A stretch of 64,000 nt of DNA. Origin: Rhynchopus euleeides (lineage: Eukaryota; Euglenozoa; Diplonemea; Diplonemida; Diplonemidae). Location of the stretch: NCBI GenBank assembly GCA_963210315.1, contig OY723297.1, forward strand, positions 1,984,001 through 2,048,000. The letters are read 5' to 3'. Shown one piece after another: positions 43,367 through 52,240 of this stretch (position 1 is its first letter; each line of letters begins with the position of its first letter). The notes beneath the pieces are model-generated. The model was not told where the DNA came from and did no database searches. It worked only from the letters and a program-made list of their open reading frames with translations. The translations under genes and the position numbers were made by a program.

Positions 43367-43965
43367 TCCGTATGTGTCTGAGGGGGGATGCCCCGATTCC
43401 CTTCGTCACGACATATCTTTGAGCGTAGGTCACTTCCCCCCTCTACGGACCCCGTGCACCCTGGTTCCCCTAAGTGGCACCAATAGACCCCGTTGTCCCC
43501 ATTCCTTGCCCCAAAGTTTGCAGATTTGTGTGTCTCCAAAAAGAAAATCTCAAAAAAAAACGAAAAATTTCCCCAAAAAAAAAGGGTGAAAAGTAAGTAC
43601 TACTATTCAACGGCCCAACGTGCCCCAGAGCCCCAAAAAAATAAGTACTACACGGTGGACTCCAGCGGCCCTAGCGGGAGTCTGGGAGCGGGAGTCTGAG
43701 CGGGTGTCAAAGACTCCCGCTAGCGGGAGTCTATACTCCCGCTAGGGGGAGTCTGACTCCCCCTAGCGGGAGTCTTTTCACCTATTTTCATCCATTTTTC
43801 CCATGATATAGTTACAGTCTACTGGCGTGGGGGGTAAAATCATGGTGGAAGAGGGATGGGGAGGGGCTTGTTTTGCTTCTGTCAGTTTCCCCGGACTCTG
43901 GACTACCTACCTATCCTCCTGGTAGCGGCTACACCTGCGGAGGTGAGCGGTTAGAATTTGAGGTG

Positions 43966-44832
43966 TCAAAGTGCGGCCATCGCCTGTCGTAGTTGTGTTA
44001 CACCTTGGGCAAGACAAGCCATCCTGCAGGCCTCATCTTCTTCGTCAGAACTGTCATCCCCCTCCTGCTGTGCGCGTTGGTCAAGCGTGCTCAAAGTCGC
44101 CTCGGATGACACGAATGGTGTGAAAGTCGCCCCCAGCGGGATTGGCATTTTGCACAAGCAGAGCGATAATTTGCGGTGTCCTTCGGGGAACCGGAACAGG
44201 AAGTAGGGCGCGCTGATGGGTTCAACGAAGTCCTGTGTGTTGCAGTGCACAAACCCCTTCTGCAGCTGTGTCAACTGTGTGCAAAGAACATACACAGCCA
44301 ATCTATGAGCATGTCGGGTGTGCAGACACGGACACAGGATGACTTCTCTATACCCGAGGATCCCGTCCTGCGACAGGTGCGCAACCTTCCAAGGCATGCC
44401 CGATTCGCGCCGCTTCTCTTCTGCCATCGCAAGATCTCTCTCGTAAGTTGCGGAGCTGGCGATTGTAACGGCATCTTTCTTGCGATGTCCGTTCTCTGCT
44501 TCTTCAAATTCGTCGTTGTTCTGCAGAGGCACTGCATCTTCTGGAGCCCACCAATGATGGAGACTGTGTACGTAGGCATTGCGCGTTGATCCCTTTTCGG
44601 CATGCTCCATCAACCAGTGAAATATATGCCCTGAGATCCGAGCACGCAAGAAGGGAATCCGGGCTGACTCATCCTTGCATCCCCAGAAGCGCCAGGGGAT
44701 GTCTGCATACCGGAAATGCATGAGGTCTGCAAGGGAGACAAAGAGGTAGCGGAACAAGCCCTTGTAGGTGTGTCCTGTGACAGGCAAGCACGACCTTCCG
44801 GAACTGAGCACCTGTCCCATGGTGCGACACAT
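43966..44832 (-). CDS. Element C family protein, C-terminal part
   Basis: 288 codons. It aligns end to end with element A: SCxxVTGH against CxxMTGN, LMHFRYADIPW against LVHFRYNDIPI, YVHSLHHWWAPEDAVPL against YIHSMSHWFDPEDAHPL, TYERDL against TAERDL, then a C-rich block (LCPCLHTRH) and LCLCK. The C-terminus is acidic (DDSSDEEDEAC) where element A has C2H2 fingers. One in-frame stop separates it from the upstream part after discounting the hAT insertion. Function unknown; transposition role inferred. Confidence 0.65.
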   Translation of the reverse strand: MCRTMGQVLSSGRSCLPVTGHTYKGLFRYLFVSLADLMHFRYADIPWRFWGCKDESARIPFLRARISGHIFHWLMEHAEKGSTRNAYVHSLHHWWAPEDAVPLQNNDEFEEAENGHRKKDAVTIASSATYERDLAMAEEKRRESGMPWKVAHLSQDGILGYREVILCPCLHTRHAHRLAVYVLCTQLTQLQKGFVHCNTQDFVEPISAPYFLFRFPEGHRKLSLCLCKMPIPLGATFTPFVSSEATLSTLDQRAQQEGDDSSDEEDEACRMACLAQGVTQLRQAMAAL

Positions 44833-44886
44833 TCAGTGCAAGGTTTGTACAGGTCTTGTCGAATATTTTTTTGTTGTCTCATCCAG

Positions 44887-45547
44887 CAGGGGTGGAGCTT
44901 GAAATATGGGGTTGCGGGCTGGATCGGGTCAGATCGGGTCAGCCAATTTTTTCTTATGGGTTCCCCCCCGGTTCGTCTCAGAGATCAGTGCTCGGGCCCA
45001 GCCTCCCGCGAGGTACCGGAACCGATATGCAGCCCCGGACGCGCAAGGACTTGGTTACAAGACAAACACATGCCGTAGGGGGGGTCTGGGAGGCGGAGCT
45101 CCCAGCCGCCGGAGGCCACGGTAGTGAACATCTGTGACTTGCGGGCGTACGGATTCTGTGTGAGTTGGCTGCGTCCTCCTGAGGATACTGAGATTCCCTG
45201 ATGTAAAGGGCTTGGGTACAAGACAGGCACATGCCACAGGGGGGTCTGGGGGGCGGAGCCCCCCAGCCACCGGAGGCCACGGTAGTAAACGTCTGTTGCA
45301 CGGTGCGGGTTGGGCAGCTTCATTTGTCCTCTATTGTGACTGTTTGAGGCCTGTGCTCATGTCGCTGGGGTCACTTTGCTCACGAAACGCCTCCTGGTCA
45401 CCTTGAGGCCCCAAGGCGAGGAGCCAACTTTTCCGGTTTCCCGAAAATCTATATTTTTTTTTCTTTTTACCCCTGACCTGATTTTTTGTGAGGGCCTGCA
45501 GAAAATCAGGTCAGCTGACCCGAAAAAACCCCCAAGCTCCACCCCTG
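44887..45547. mobile_element. hAT-like non-autonomous element inside C
   Basis: 661 bp with TIR CAGGGGTGGAGCTTG at 44887 and its complement ending at 45547, flanked by an exact 8-bp direct repeat TCATCCAG (44879-44886 and 45548-45555). It carries repeated GATCGGGTCAG near its left end and two copies of a repeat built on GGGGGGCGGAGCCCCCC. It is non-coding. It splits the protein gene of element C at the position following the LHD motif. Confidence 0.88.
45066..45330. repeat. Two copies of hairpin repeat R
   Basis: Two consecutive units of roughly 165 bp (starts near 45066 and 45228) contain GGGTCTGGGGGGCGGAGCC, the hairpin GGCGGAGCCCCCC, and CCGGAGGCCACGGTAG. A third copy lies at 53215-53400 directly beside element B copy 2. 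The second copy here is shorter. Nature unknown; a SINE-like or satellite origin is possible. Confidence 0.6.
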
Positions 45548-45555
45548 TCATCCAG

Positions 45556-45771
45556 TACCCTGATCAGCCGCATGGCGAGCCCCTTGCAGTCATGGAGTGC
45601 TGGGGTGACGTAGCGGGCATTGGGAAGCACACCTGCCAAGAGGGAGGGGTAGCCAGCCTCTTTCATCTCAGAGAGAGTCAGGTGCGGGTATCGATGCACC
45701 TGTTGATACCAGCGTTCTTCTGGGATGTCGCACAGTGAGCATCGGTGCCCTCGCCCCCCGCATCGCCTCAT
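45556..45771 (-). CDS. Element C family protein, middle part
   Basis: About 70 codons that align with element A: CSLCDIPEERWYQQVH against SAFCTTPRNDWLKQLH, EAGYPSLLAGV against EAGFESLYAGV, and ALHDCKGL against PLHDINGF. It is continuous with the C-terminal part apart from the hAT insertion. The N-terminal side is cut off by the internal TIR copy. Confidence 0.6.
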
Positions 45772-45789
45772 TGTTGCCCACTGCTGATC

Positions 45790-45892
45790 TATACTCCCGC
45801 TAGCGGGAGTTGGACTCCCCCTAGTTGAGACTCCCGAAAAGGGTTAAACCCGGTAGTGGTACCCTACCCCCGCTGGAGTCCACCGTGCAAGG
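45790..45892. repeat. Internal copy of the element C right end
   Basis: It contains CTCCCGCTAGCGGGAG and runs to GCTGGAGTCCACCGTG, in the same orientation as the true right end at 46646. It lies between the N-terminal and middle pieces of the protein. It could mark a shorter element (43651-45892) joined to a second right end, or a partial duplication. Confidence 0.7.
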
Positions 45893-46036
45893 CCGGATCA
45901 GCCCACGGGTGGGTTTGAGGAAGAAATCTGGGGGGGCAAATTTTGCTGCGACTTCCGGTTTCACCCGGCCGAACTCCAGCATCTATCCAGACCCACGGTG
46001 CTAAGCCGTTCGCCCGTGTCGCGATCATTCGCGGCT

Positions 46037-46417
46037 TCAGGCTGCCCCCGACGACACGTTTGTATCCTGCACCTTGCCATACTTCGCCTCCACCTTGTAT
46101 ATGACGGAGAGCGCCCTCCTTCCGCATCGTTGCGACTTCCCTGACAGCGAACTTATCCATGTCAGGGAAGACATGGCGATGATTGCGTTGGCCACCTGGG
46201 TGCTGTGCTGGTGGAGCTCCTTGCTCAACACCGTTGCTAGGAGCCTTCTAATGGATCCCAGTGTCAGCACACTGCCCCCTTTTTTAACAGGGAAGGCCGT
46301 GCAAAAATCATGCACAATGTTCGTCGCCTCCGCAGCCTCGGGACTCTCTGCGCTCTTCTTCTTCTTAATCGACTTTGCCGCCGGCTTCGCTGCCGGCTTC
46401 GTTGTCGTCTTCCCCAT
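46037..46417 (-). CDS. Element C N-terminal domain ORF (126 aa)
   Basis: It starts MGKTTTKPAAKPAAKS, a Lys/Ala/Pro tail typical of nucleic-acid-binding termini, followed by IVHDFCTAFPVKK, a helix with RRLLATVL, and GRRALSVIYKVE. The arrangement parallels the 133-residue first ORF of element A, and it occupies the same place next to the right TIR, from which the gene would be read. Similarity is modest, so homology is likely but not certain. Confidence 0.5.
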   Translation of the reverse strand: MGKTTTKPAAKPAAKSIKKKKSAESPEAAEATNIVHDFCTAFPVKKGGSVLTLGSIRRLLATVLSKELHQHSTQVANAIIAMSSLTWISSLSGKSQRCGRRALSVIYKVEAKYGKVQDTNVSSGAA

Positions 46418-46702
46418 TTTTGTGAATCAGGTCTGCGAGCTGGGATGGGTGGAAACGTCCGTTTCGTTTGGTGTGGCTGTACTTCAGTGACGAGTGCCAC
46501 ATTGCATAGGTATCATGGGAAAAATGAGTGAAAATAGGTGAAAAGACTCCCGCTAGGGGGAGTCAGACTCCCCCTAGCGGGAGTTGGACTCCCCCTAGTT
46601 GAGACTCCCGAAAAGGGTTACCCTACCCCCGCTGGAGTCCACCGTGTACTATTCGGCTAAGTACTACTATTCAACTAAGTACGTTTATTTGACCCCCCCC
46701 TG

Positions 46703-47680
46703 TAACGAAATAGGCCCCTATTTCTCCCCGAGCGAACGCCCTGCGCGCATGATGGTCAAATCGTGACGTGAAGCATGTTCACAACATCTGTTGTGTCACC
46801 CGGCCATCATTCGACTACGTGCGTCAACGGGGAGGGGCCACACGATGCTGCCTGCGACCTGCCTGCCAGCTTCCGTTGTCACCCCCGAACCCGCTCTGCT
46901 GTCTCCTGCTGATGCGCCAGGGTGCTGTGCTGCAGTGTTTGTGGCACAGACACGCTCCCCTCCCAACTTCCTTCCATGTCGAACTGTTGAAACCAATGGC
47001 TCTTCTATTCTGAGTTTCCGTGCGCCAGCTCTGCTCCAGTGCAGTCGCACGAGATCGCACGCTATTGCGTGTGTCCAGTTGCAGGTACCCGAGTAGGCGC
47101 CCGCCTCCCACGAAAGAACATCCATTGTGTGGGTGGAGTCACTCTGTTCTGGTGAAGACCCCTGCTCTCATCCTCACCCTCGTCATGAGGGTTTGGAAGC
47201 GTGCGCGAAAAGCGCCTCCTGGGGATGCTTCGCGCGTCAGGAGGAACAAAACACAGAACTGAAACGACACCCCCCCACTTTTTTTCCCCTTCTTTGCTGT
47301 TATCAGAAGCTGTGTGTGCCCCGAGAGAACGAGAATGTGTTACGAGCAATGTTAAACAAACAAATCAAACCCGCGGCCGGCCTACCCAACTGCTGTCAAA
47401 AAAAATGCGGCGTGGGTCACGCAGGCCTCCAACCTATCACCCACTACGACAATGTTGGATCAAATGGTTTCTGAGACCCGCTATGCCTGAAAGGCTTCCC
47501 TTGCTGAGGCTTTGTATGCCCACCGGAGGGATGTGTGAGCAATCTGCCTGCTCCTGTTGATTCTGTGCACCATCCGAATCATCGCGGGTGGCCAAAGGGG
47601 TAGGTTCCCCCCCAAAGGATTTTGGAGGCTACTAACACAAGCGATGCCCCCACCCACGCACCCCTCTCTGACCCAGCCAC
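46703..47680. other. Intergenic region, no gene recognised
   Basis: Unique sequence with short A and C runs. Frames have no recognisable motifs. GCACCCCTCTCTGACCCAG just before 47681 could be an acceptor for the next gene. Confidence 0.4.
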
Positions 47681-48613
47681 ATGCATTGCGCCTCCCCTGC
47701 TTCCCTGTTTGAAGGCCGTCAACACCCACGACCCAGGTGTGTACACAAGGGCTTTGTCGCGATGAGCCCGGAGGAGGGCAGTGTCGACGATGTGAATGCG
47801 TTTCACGAGATCACGAAGGCGCTGATTGCAGGGTGCACTGTGTATGGTTCGCTGCGTGTGGCGCTGCGCGCGGCGGGTGTGCCCGATGAGGGCCGCATGC
47901 GGCACCACGCGTGGGCCTCGAAGGGCATGCACATCATCCACGCGGTGTACAGTTCGGTGTGTGGGCTGTGCATATGCCGCCGCCTCCTGTCAACACCGGC
48001 AGCAGACTACCGGTCGTCCTCCAACGGCCTGCTCACACGGGTGGTGTGGTGGGAGACTGGGTACTACATCTACGACACTGCCGTCGACATGTTCTCGATT
48101 GTCGAGAAGACACAAAAAAGCGAGTCCATCATCGTGCCGATGGGGTTTCAGCTACACCACCTGATCCCACTCACGGCGAGCCTCGGGTACTCTCGGTACC
48201 GGCTGTACCGCGCCACTAAAGCCACCGACTTTGTTGTCTCCGCGTGGCTCGCCGTCAACGCCTCCACGGTGTTCCAGCATCTCCTGTGGATTCTCGACAA
48301 ACTTGAGGTGCCACGGACTTCGTCGCTGTACCGCTCTGTGCTGGGCACCTTCTTGTTGCTGTTCGTGTCGTTGCGCAAGGTGGGCGTGCTCGTGTTGCTG
48401 AAGGCCTTCTCCTACATGAAGCTGCGTGAGGAAGGGGACACCACTGCTTCAGAGCCGTCTGTCTCACACGCGTGGTCTCTCATGCCCCTGAAATGCCGTG
48501 TCGGCACGGTGTTGCTGACAGCAATCAACACCGCATGGCTCGTCATCAACGTCAAGAATAAGGCTATCCCATCATTCTTCCCTGCGATGTCAGTTGCCGC
48601 AAAACAGAAGTAG
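47681..48613 (+). CDS. TLC-domain (TRAM/LAG1/CLN8-type) membrane protein
   Basis: 310 residues from ATG 47681; ATG 47762 (MSPEEGS) is also plausible and gives 283. About six to seven hydrophobic segments are seen. The TLC signature appears as a His/Trp-rich first part (HHAWASKGMHIIHAVY), WETGYYIYDTAVDMFSI, the paired histidines in GFQLHHLIPL, and NASTVFQHLLWILDKL, which corresponds to the ELSxPFxNxR region of TMEM56/FAM57-like members. TLC proteins act in ER membranes in ceramide synthesis or lipid sensing. Lack of the full ceramide synthase Lag1 motif argues for a TLCD-like protein. It ends in KQK, with no clear retrieval signal. Confidence 0.7.
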   Translation: MHCASPASLFEGRQHPRPRCVHKGFVAMSPEEGSVDDVNAFHEITKALIAGCTVYGSLRVALRAAGVPDEGRMRHHAWASKGMHIIHAVYSSVCGLCICRRLLSTPAADYRSSSNGLLTRVVWWETGYYIYDTAVDMFSIVEKTQKSESIIVPMGFQLHHLIPLTASLGYSRYRLYRATKATDFVVSAWLAVNASTVFQHLLWILDKLEVPRTSSLYRSVLGTFLLLFVSLRKVGVLVLLKAFSYMKLREEGDTTASEPSVSHAWSLMPLKCRVGTVLLTAINTAWLVINVKNKAIPSFFPAMSVAAKQK

Positions 48614-48946
48614 TGCCAGGCTGTGCCGCTACCCTTTGAGAGTTGCCTCTCTGTCAACGAGCAATGCTTCTGCTTGGCATGAATTGGCCAGAAAGGAAAA
48701 AAATATTCTTCACTCTTGCCTTATATCTTGCATCGCGCTATGGACCCGCGACATATTTTACAAGGGGTCGATCGAACTGGGATCTGAAAACAAGTAGACC
48801 GATGTTGTAAGAGGACAACCGAGAAGACCCCGACCCCATCCCTGTTGCATTTGCCCAAAACGCAGTCCCCCCGCCCCGCCACGCCTTGTATCTGACCACC
48901 AGGGACACGCGGACATCAACGCCCCAGCCAGGGCGGACACGGAGAG
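48614..48946. other. Short intergenic region
   Basis: Nothing recognised. TATCTGACCACCAG at about 48889-48902 may be an acceptor for the next gene. Confidence 0.35.
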
Positions 48947-49753
48947 ATGCTGATGATCGACATCATGGTGGAGGTGGTGGGGTCGGAGCTTGTGTGTATC
49001 TCCGTTGATCCTGACGGCACGCTTGGGGACCTGAAGGCGGCGATCCACAGGAAGTTGGGCATTCCGCTCGAGCGCTTCGACATTGTGCTCGCAAAGTGCC
49101 CTGGCAAGGGGCTCTTCGAGACGGCAAAACTTCGTGACGAAACCTCAACGAGCACCGCGTCCTCCATTCTGAGCAACTACAGCAAGACGACAAGGCTTAG
49201 CGGCATCGACATCACAGACGGGGACACAGTGAAGGTGATGCAGAGCCGGCGTGAGCGTGCCTTGCAGAAGCTGCAGCACATGGGGCTGGACCGCACCATT
49301 GACGAGGAGTTGCTGTACCTCCTCTTTGAAAGCGAGCAAGCAGGAAACGACCGCGAATCGGCGCGGAAGCTGCGCCTGCTCCTCGAGGCAGGGGCGAAGG
49401 CAGTGTTTGAGAACACGACCCTCTTGCACCACACGTCTCTGCTGGGGAACGCGAAGGCGATGAAGCAGCTGCTCGCAGCCGGCATCCAGGTGAACTCCAT
49501 TTCGTTGCACGGCGACACACCGCTGCACTTCGCAGTCATGACCTCGCAGGTGGAGGCGACAGAGCTGCTGATAGCCAACGGTGCCCTTGTGAATGTTTCG
49601 AACTCGTACGGCGATACGCCACTGCACATCGCCTGCAACGTGGGGGATACCGACATCATCCGTCTGCTCCTGTCCCACGGCGCAGACCGCACCATGCACA
49701 ACGATGAAGGGAAGCCCGCATTTGACAGCCTCGCCTTTGACGACATTGCGTAG
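48947..49753 (+). CDS. Ubiquitin-like and ankyrin-repeat protein
   Basis: 268 residues from ATG 48947. Residues about 6-95 have a ubiquitin-like layout: two strands, then a helix (TLGDLKAAIHRKLGIP), a strand (RFDIVLA), and TDGDTVKVM near the end. A charged linker follows. From about 150 to 265 there are three ankyrin repeats (TTLLHHTSLLGNAKAMKQLL, GDTPLHFAV, YGDTPLHIACNVG). The combination suggests an adaptor linking a protein partner to a ubiquitin-type pathway. The exact family is not known. The ATG at 48965 is an alternative start. The gene is complete and without introns. Confidence 0.75.
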   Translation: MLMIDIMVEVVGSELVCISVDPDGTLGDLKAAIHRKLGIPLERFDIVLAKCPGKGLFETAKLRDETSTSTASSILSNYSKTTRLSGIDITDGDTVKVMQSRRERALQKLQHMGLDRTIDEELLYLLFESEQAGNDRESARKLRLLLEAGAKAVFENTTLLHHTSLLGNAKAMKQLLAAGIQVNSISLHGDTPLHFAVMTSQVEATELLIANGALVNVSNSYGDTPLHIACNVGDTDIIRLLLSHGADRTMHNDEGKPAFDSLAFDDIA

Positions 49754-50845
49754 TGTCACCCTTTGTTTTATGAACGCATCGCACTCTTTGCAATTATACC
49801 CGCTACTGTTTGATACTTTCTTCCGTGGTGCTGTTCTGGGTCTGGGTTTGTGAAAGTACAGTGGCGCCTGTTCTAGCTGCTCGACGACTGTGACCATGCG
49901 GGGGCAGAGCCGAACCCCCGTTCCCCTTCCACAACGACAAGTCATGAGCAGCCTCAAGCACCACTGAGTCGCTCCCAATGCGCCCATCTCGTCTTCTCAG
50001 AGTTTTGGCATTTCATGCAGCTTCTAATGTGCCCCTGAGAAGGTCTGTCGCTGAGACACAAATCGGGGCAAGCATCGCCCCCAACTTACACTGAGAACCA
50101 CCAGCATTGGGTTTACGTATTGTTGCCGATCCTTCTGCGTTCATGTGTATTATCTGATGAGGAACTGCAAGACAGTTCCTGTGGGTGGCCTGCTCAATGC
50201 ACTGTGAGATCCAGCCTCTGAGGTGGCCTGGGATCCTCCGAACTGAAGGGAGGTTTTTCCGTTCATACTCCTGAGGTGTACATCACCACTCTGGTCTGGA
50301 GAAATCTCATCCCAGTCGAGATTTTTTTTCTTGTGTTTCTTCCCGTGTCTGGGCAGGGATTTCACTGGTCTTCCAGGGGGGCCCACAGCCAGGAAGATTT
50401 TTTTAAACTGCCAGGATTTTTTTTTCGCGCAGGCGAGGCGCGCCCTCCGGGCGCGGTTAGCGCGCCTGGAGGGCACGTACATACCACACAAATCACAAAC
50501 CCGCACCCCTACAGTCATACCTGAAGCTTCTGACAAAAAGCGGCCAAAACCCCGGTACTTATACTCAGTTTTTTCTTGGTTTTCGTGACCTGTTTCACCC
50601 CATTTTTTGGGCCGTGGGCACCGCAGTTGACCCGAAAAACCCCGAAAACGGCATGTTTCGGAACATTGGAATCCATGGTGCCCCCGGACGTGTTCTGCGG
50701 ATGAGTCCATCTTTTATTAGACCCCGTTCAGAAACACGAGAAAACGGGGGAATATGCAGTTTGACCCTGGAGAAGAGAGTGGTGCACCTTAGAGGTGGCC
50801 CGAGTGGTCGCTCATCAGATCCCACAAAGGGTGTAGGTTCATCTA
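49754..50845. other. Intergenic region with weak relics of repeat L
   Basis: No host gene is recognised. On the minus strand about 50290-50420, short stretches such as CCAGTGAAATC with A-runs resemble parts of repeat L (53589-54079). An ORF on the minus strand (50710-50150) is Lys/Gly-rich and not recognised. GC-rich inverted sequence lies at 50430-50475. Confidence 0.35.
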
Positions 50846-51269
50846 CACGGTGGCCTGGTCAGCTGACTGACCAGGTTTTGACCAGGTCCAAATCTGACCA
50901 GGTCATGACCAGGTATGACCTGGTCATGACCATGTCATACCTGGTCATGACCAGGTCATTTTCACCCATTTTAACCGGGGGGAACATGTTGAGTGGCCAA
51001 GCAGGGGGAACAATTCGCATATTCCGGACTCTCTCCGGCCGTTGTGGAAAGTATGGGTCAAAAGGGTTCAACCATACCCCGAGTCGAGAAAGAAGTCGAA
51101 GCTTGAATCATGTTGGACACAAGGGAAAAATGGTCAAAATTGGCCCAAAATTACCAAAAAAAATGAGGCGCCCTGCCCAGGTTCCCTGCCCACCTGGACG
51201 CACTCAAGTGCCTCACACCGGGTCCCTCCCCCTGGTGGTATCCCAAAAAAGTGTCGAGGAGGTCTGCAT

Positions 51270-51470
51270 CATCCCAGGCCACGCAGAAGGCGTCGAAGGG
51301 CCGCCAAGGGTGGTGTGGAGGAGAAGGACGCAGGGCCCAACACCCTGCTCTCCTTCGTCAAGCTTTACATTGAAAAGCGGAAGGGCGGCGAGCTGTTTCA
51401 CAGCAGCCTCGCGGCGCTGTTTGAAAAGCCATCGCACCACCCACTGACAAGGAGTGGGGCAGGAAGCTGA
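51270..51470 (+). CDS. Element B N-terminal domain fragment
   Basis: The frame ending at 51470 reads NTLLSFVKLYIEKRKGG and a following helix, which lines up with the first ORFs of A (VFVRAWINTYVVE) and C (IVHDFCTAFPVKK). In the neighbouring frame the match continues to YSMRVSGNT, against YAARVNSGS in A, so a frame change is present. It lies next to the left TIR, in the expected 5' position. Confidence 0.45.
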   Translation, partial: HPRPRRRRRRAAKGGVEEKDAGPNTLLSFVKLYIEKRKGGELFHSSLAALFEKPSHHPLTRSGAGS

Positions 51471-51476
51471 CACAGA

Positions 51477-52073
51477 GTGAAGAGGCCGACAAGAACAAGG
51501 CCAATACACTGCCCGCAGTCTACTCCATGCGTGTCTCTGGCAACACGCGTCGGAGGCGGCATGAAGCGCCTCACGAGCGCCGACAAGAACTCGTCCGAGT
51601 ACGAGGTGCTGACGGAAGCGGGGTGCTCGGATGAGGTGCTGGGAACCGATATGAAGAGGCTGCCCACCGCTCAGAGCGCGGTGGGCAGTACTTCTTCGAA
51701 GGCAGCTGATAAACAACTGATCCCGAACGACGGATCGGTCATGACTGTCACGGTCATGAGGGACCTGCCCTACAAGAGCGAGGTTCCGAATGGTCTGCAC
51801 GCCCGAACGTTCATCGTGGCGGTGGGGGCAACGCCACAGGCAACGCAGGGGCAGGGTGTCGTGACCATCGACATCCAGTTGGTGAACGCGGCGATGAGGC
51901 AGGCGGTGGTGACAAAGAAGCCCGACCAGTGGGCGTGCCTCAACGTCGCCGTGAGTGACAACGACAAGGATGCTGACCCCGCTGGACCCGCTGGACCCGA
52001 GCATCCCGATGCAAGCGAGGACGAGGAGGACGAGAGTCCCATCGGCAGTGCCGTAACGGTTGACCACATCTGA
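51477..52073 (+). CDS. Element B ORF, unknown (198 aa)
   Basis: Same protein as 738-151 in copy 1. It has a three-residue in-frame PAG duplication relative to copy 1. Ends ESPIGSAVTVDHI. No domain recognised. It keeps an open frame while the family protein around it is fragmentary, which suggests selection or youth. Confidence 0.5.
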   Translation: MKRPTRTRPIHCPQSTPCVSLATRVGGGMKRLTSADKNSSEYEVLTEAGCSDEVLGTDMKRLPTAQSAVGSTSSKAADKQLIPNDGSVMTVTVMRDLPYKSEVPNGLHARTFIVAVGATPQATQGQGVVTIDIQLVNAAMRQAVVTKKPDQWACLNVAVSDNDKDADPAGPAGPEHPDASEDEEDESPIGSAVTVDHI

Positions 52074-52090
52074 TTGTGACACTTTTCAAA

Positions 52091-52199
52091 GGGGGTCTTC
52101 GCTACGGGGTGATCGTCAGTGCATTTTGGTGCCTTTCCTGTTGAATTGGCTGAAAACTGACGGAGATTGACGAAGGATAACGACTCAGCGAAGACCCCC
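52091..52199. mobile_element. 109-bp TIR insert inside B copy 2
   Basis: GGGGGTCTTCGCT to AGCGAAGACCCCC, flanked by AAA on each side. It lies directly after the stop of the 198-codon frame. Non-coding. Confidence 0.75.
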
Positions 52200-52240
52200 A
52201 AAGAGTGTAAAAGAATGGAGAAGGGAGTACCCTGCCTTGA

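Larger units (their letters stand above)
43651..46646. mobile_element. Element C: CACGGTGG-ended TIR transposon, inserted in D
   Basis: A 3.0-kb element bounded by CACGGTGGACTCCAGCGG and its complement, with TIRs of about 140-158 bp. An exact 5-bp direct repeat TACTA flanks it (43646-43650 and 46647-46651). The TIRs carry the palindrome CTCCCGCTAGCGGGAG and GACTCCCCCTAG variants. The interior encodes, on the minus strand, the same protein family as element A in three separated pieces. It is interrupted by a hAT-like element (44887-45547) and by an extra copy of its own right end (45790-45892). Confidence 0.9.
41941..46702. mobile_element. Element D: TIR transposon containing element C
   Basis: Ends are CAGGGGGGGGTCAAATAAAC at 41941 and the complement ending at 46702; the match continues through GTACTTAGT. 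TA flanks both sides. Near both ends are palindromes based on ACGTACTTAGTACGT and TACTATTCGGC. Without element C (43651-46646 plus duplicated TACTA) the element would be about 1.76 kb. It encodes a minus-strand zinc-knuckle protein. The GGGGGGGTCAAAT end is shared with element F. C sits about 50 bp from the right end. Confidence 0.75.

Noticed and set aside
45864-46160. 98-codon minus-strand frame in element C
   Set aside because: It overlaps the internal TIR copy and the N-terminal ORF in another frame and aligns with nothing in element A.
43651-46646. Assigning the A/B/C elements outright to Transib
   Set aside because: Only the end motif and one 5-bp duplication support it; no catalytic core was recognised and A ends in CACCACGG.
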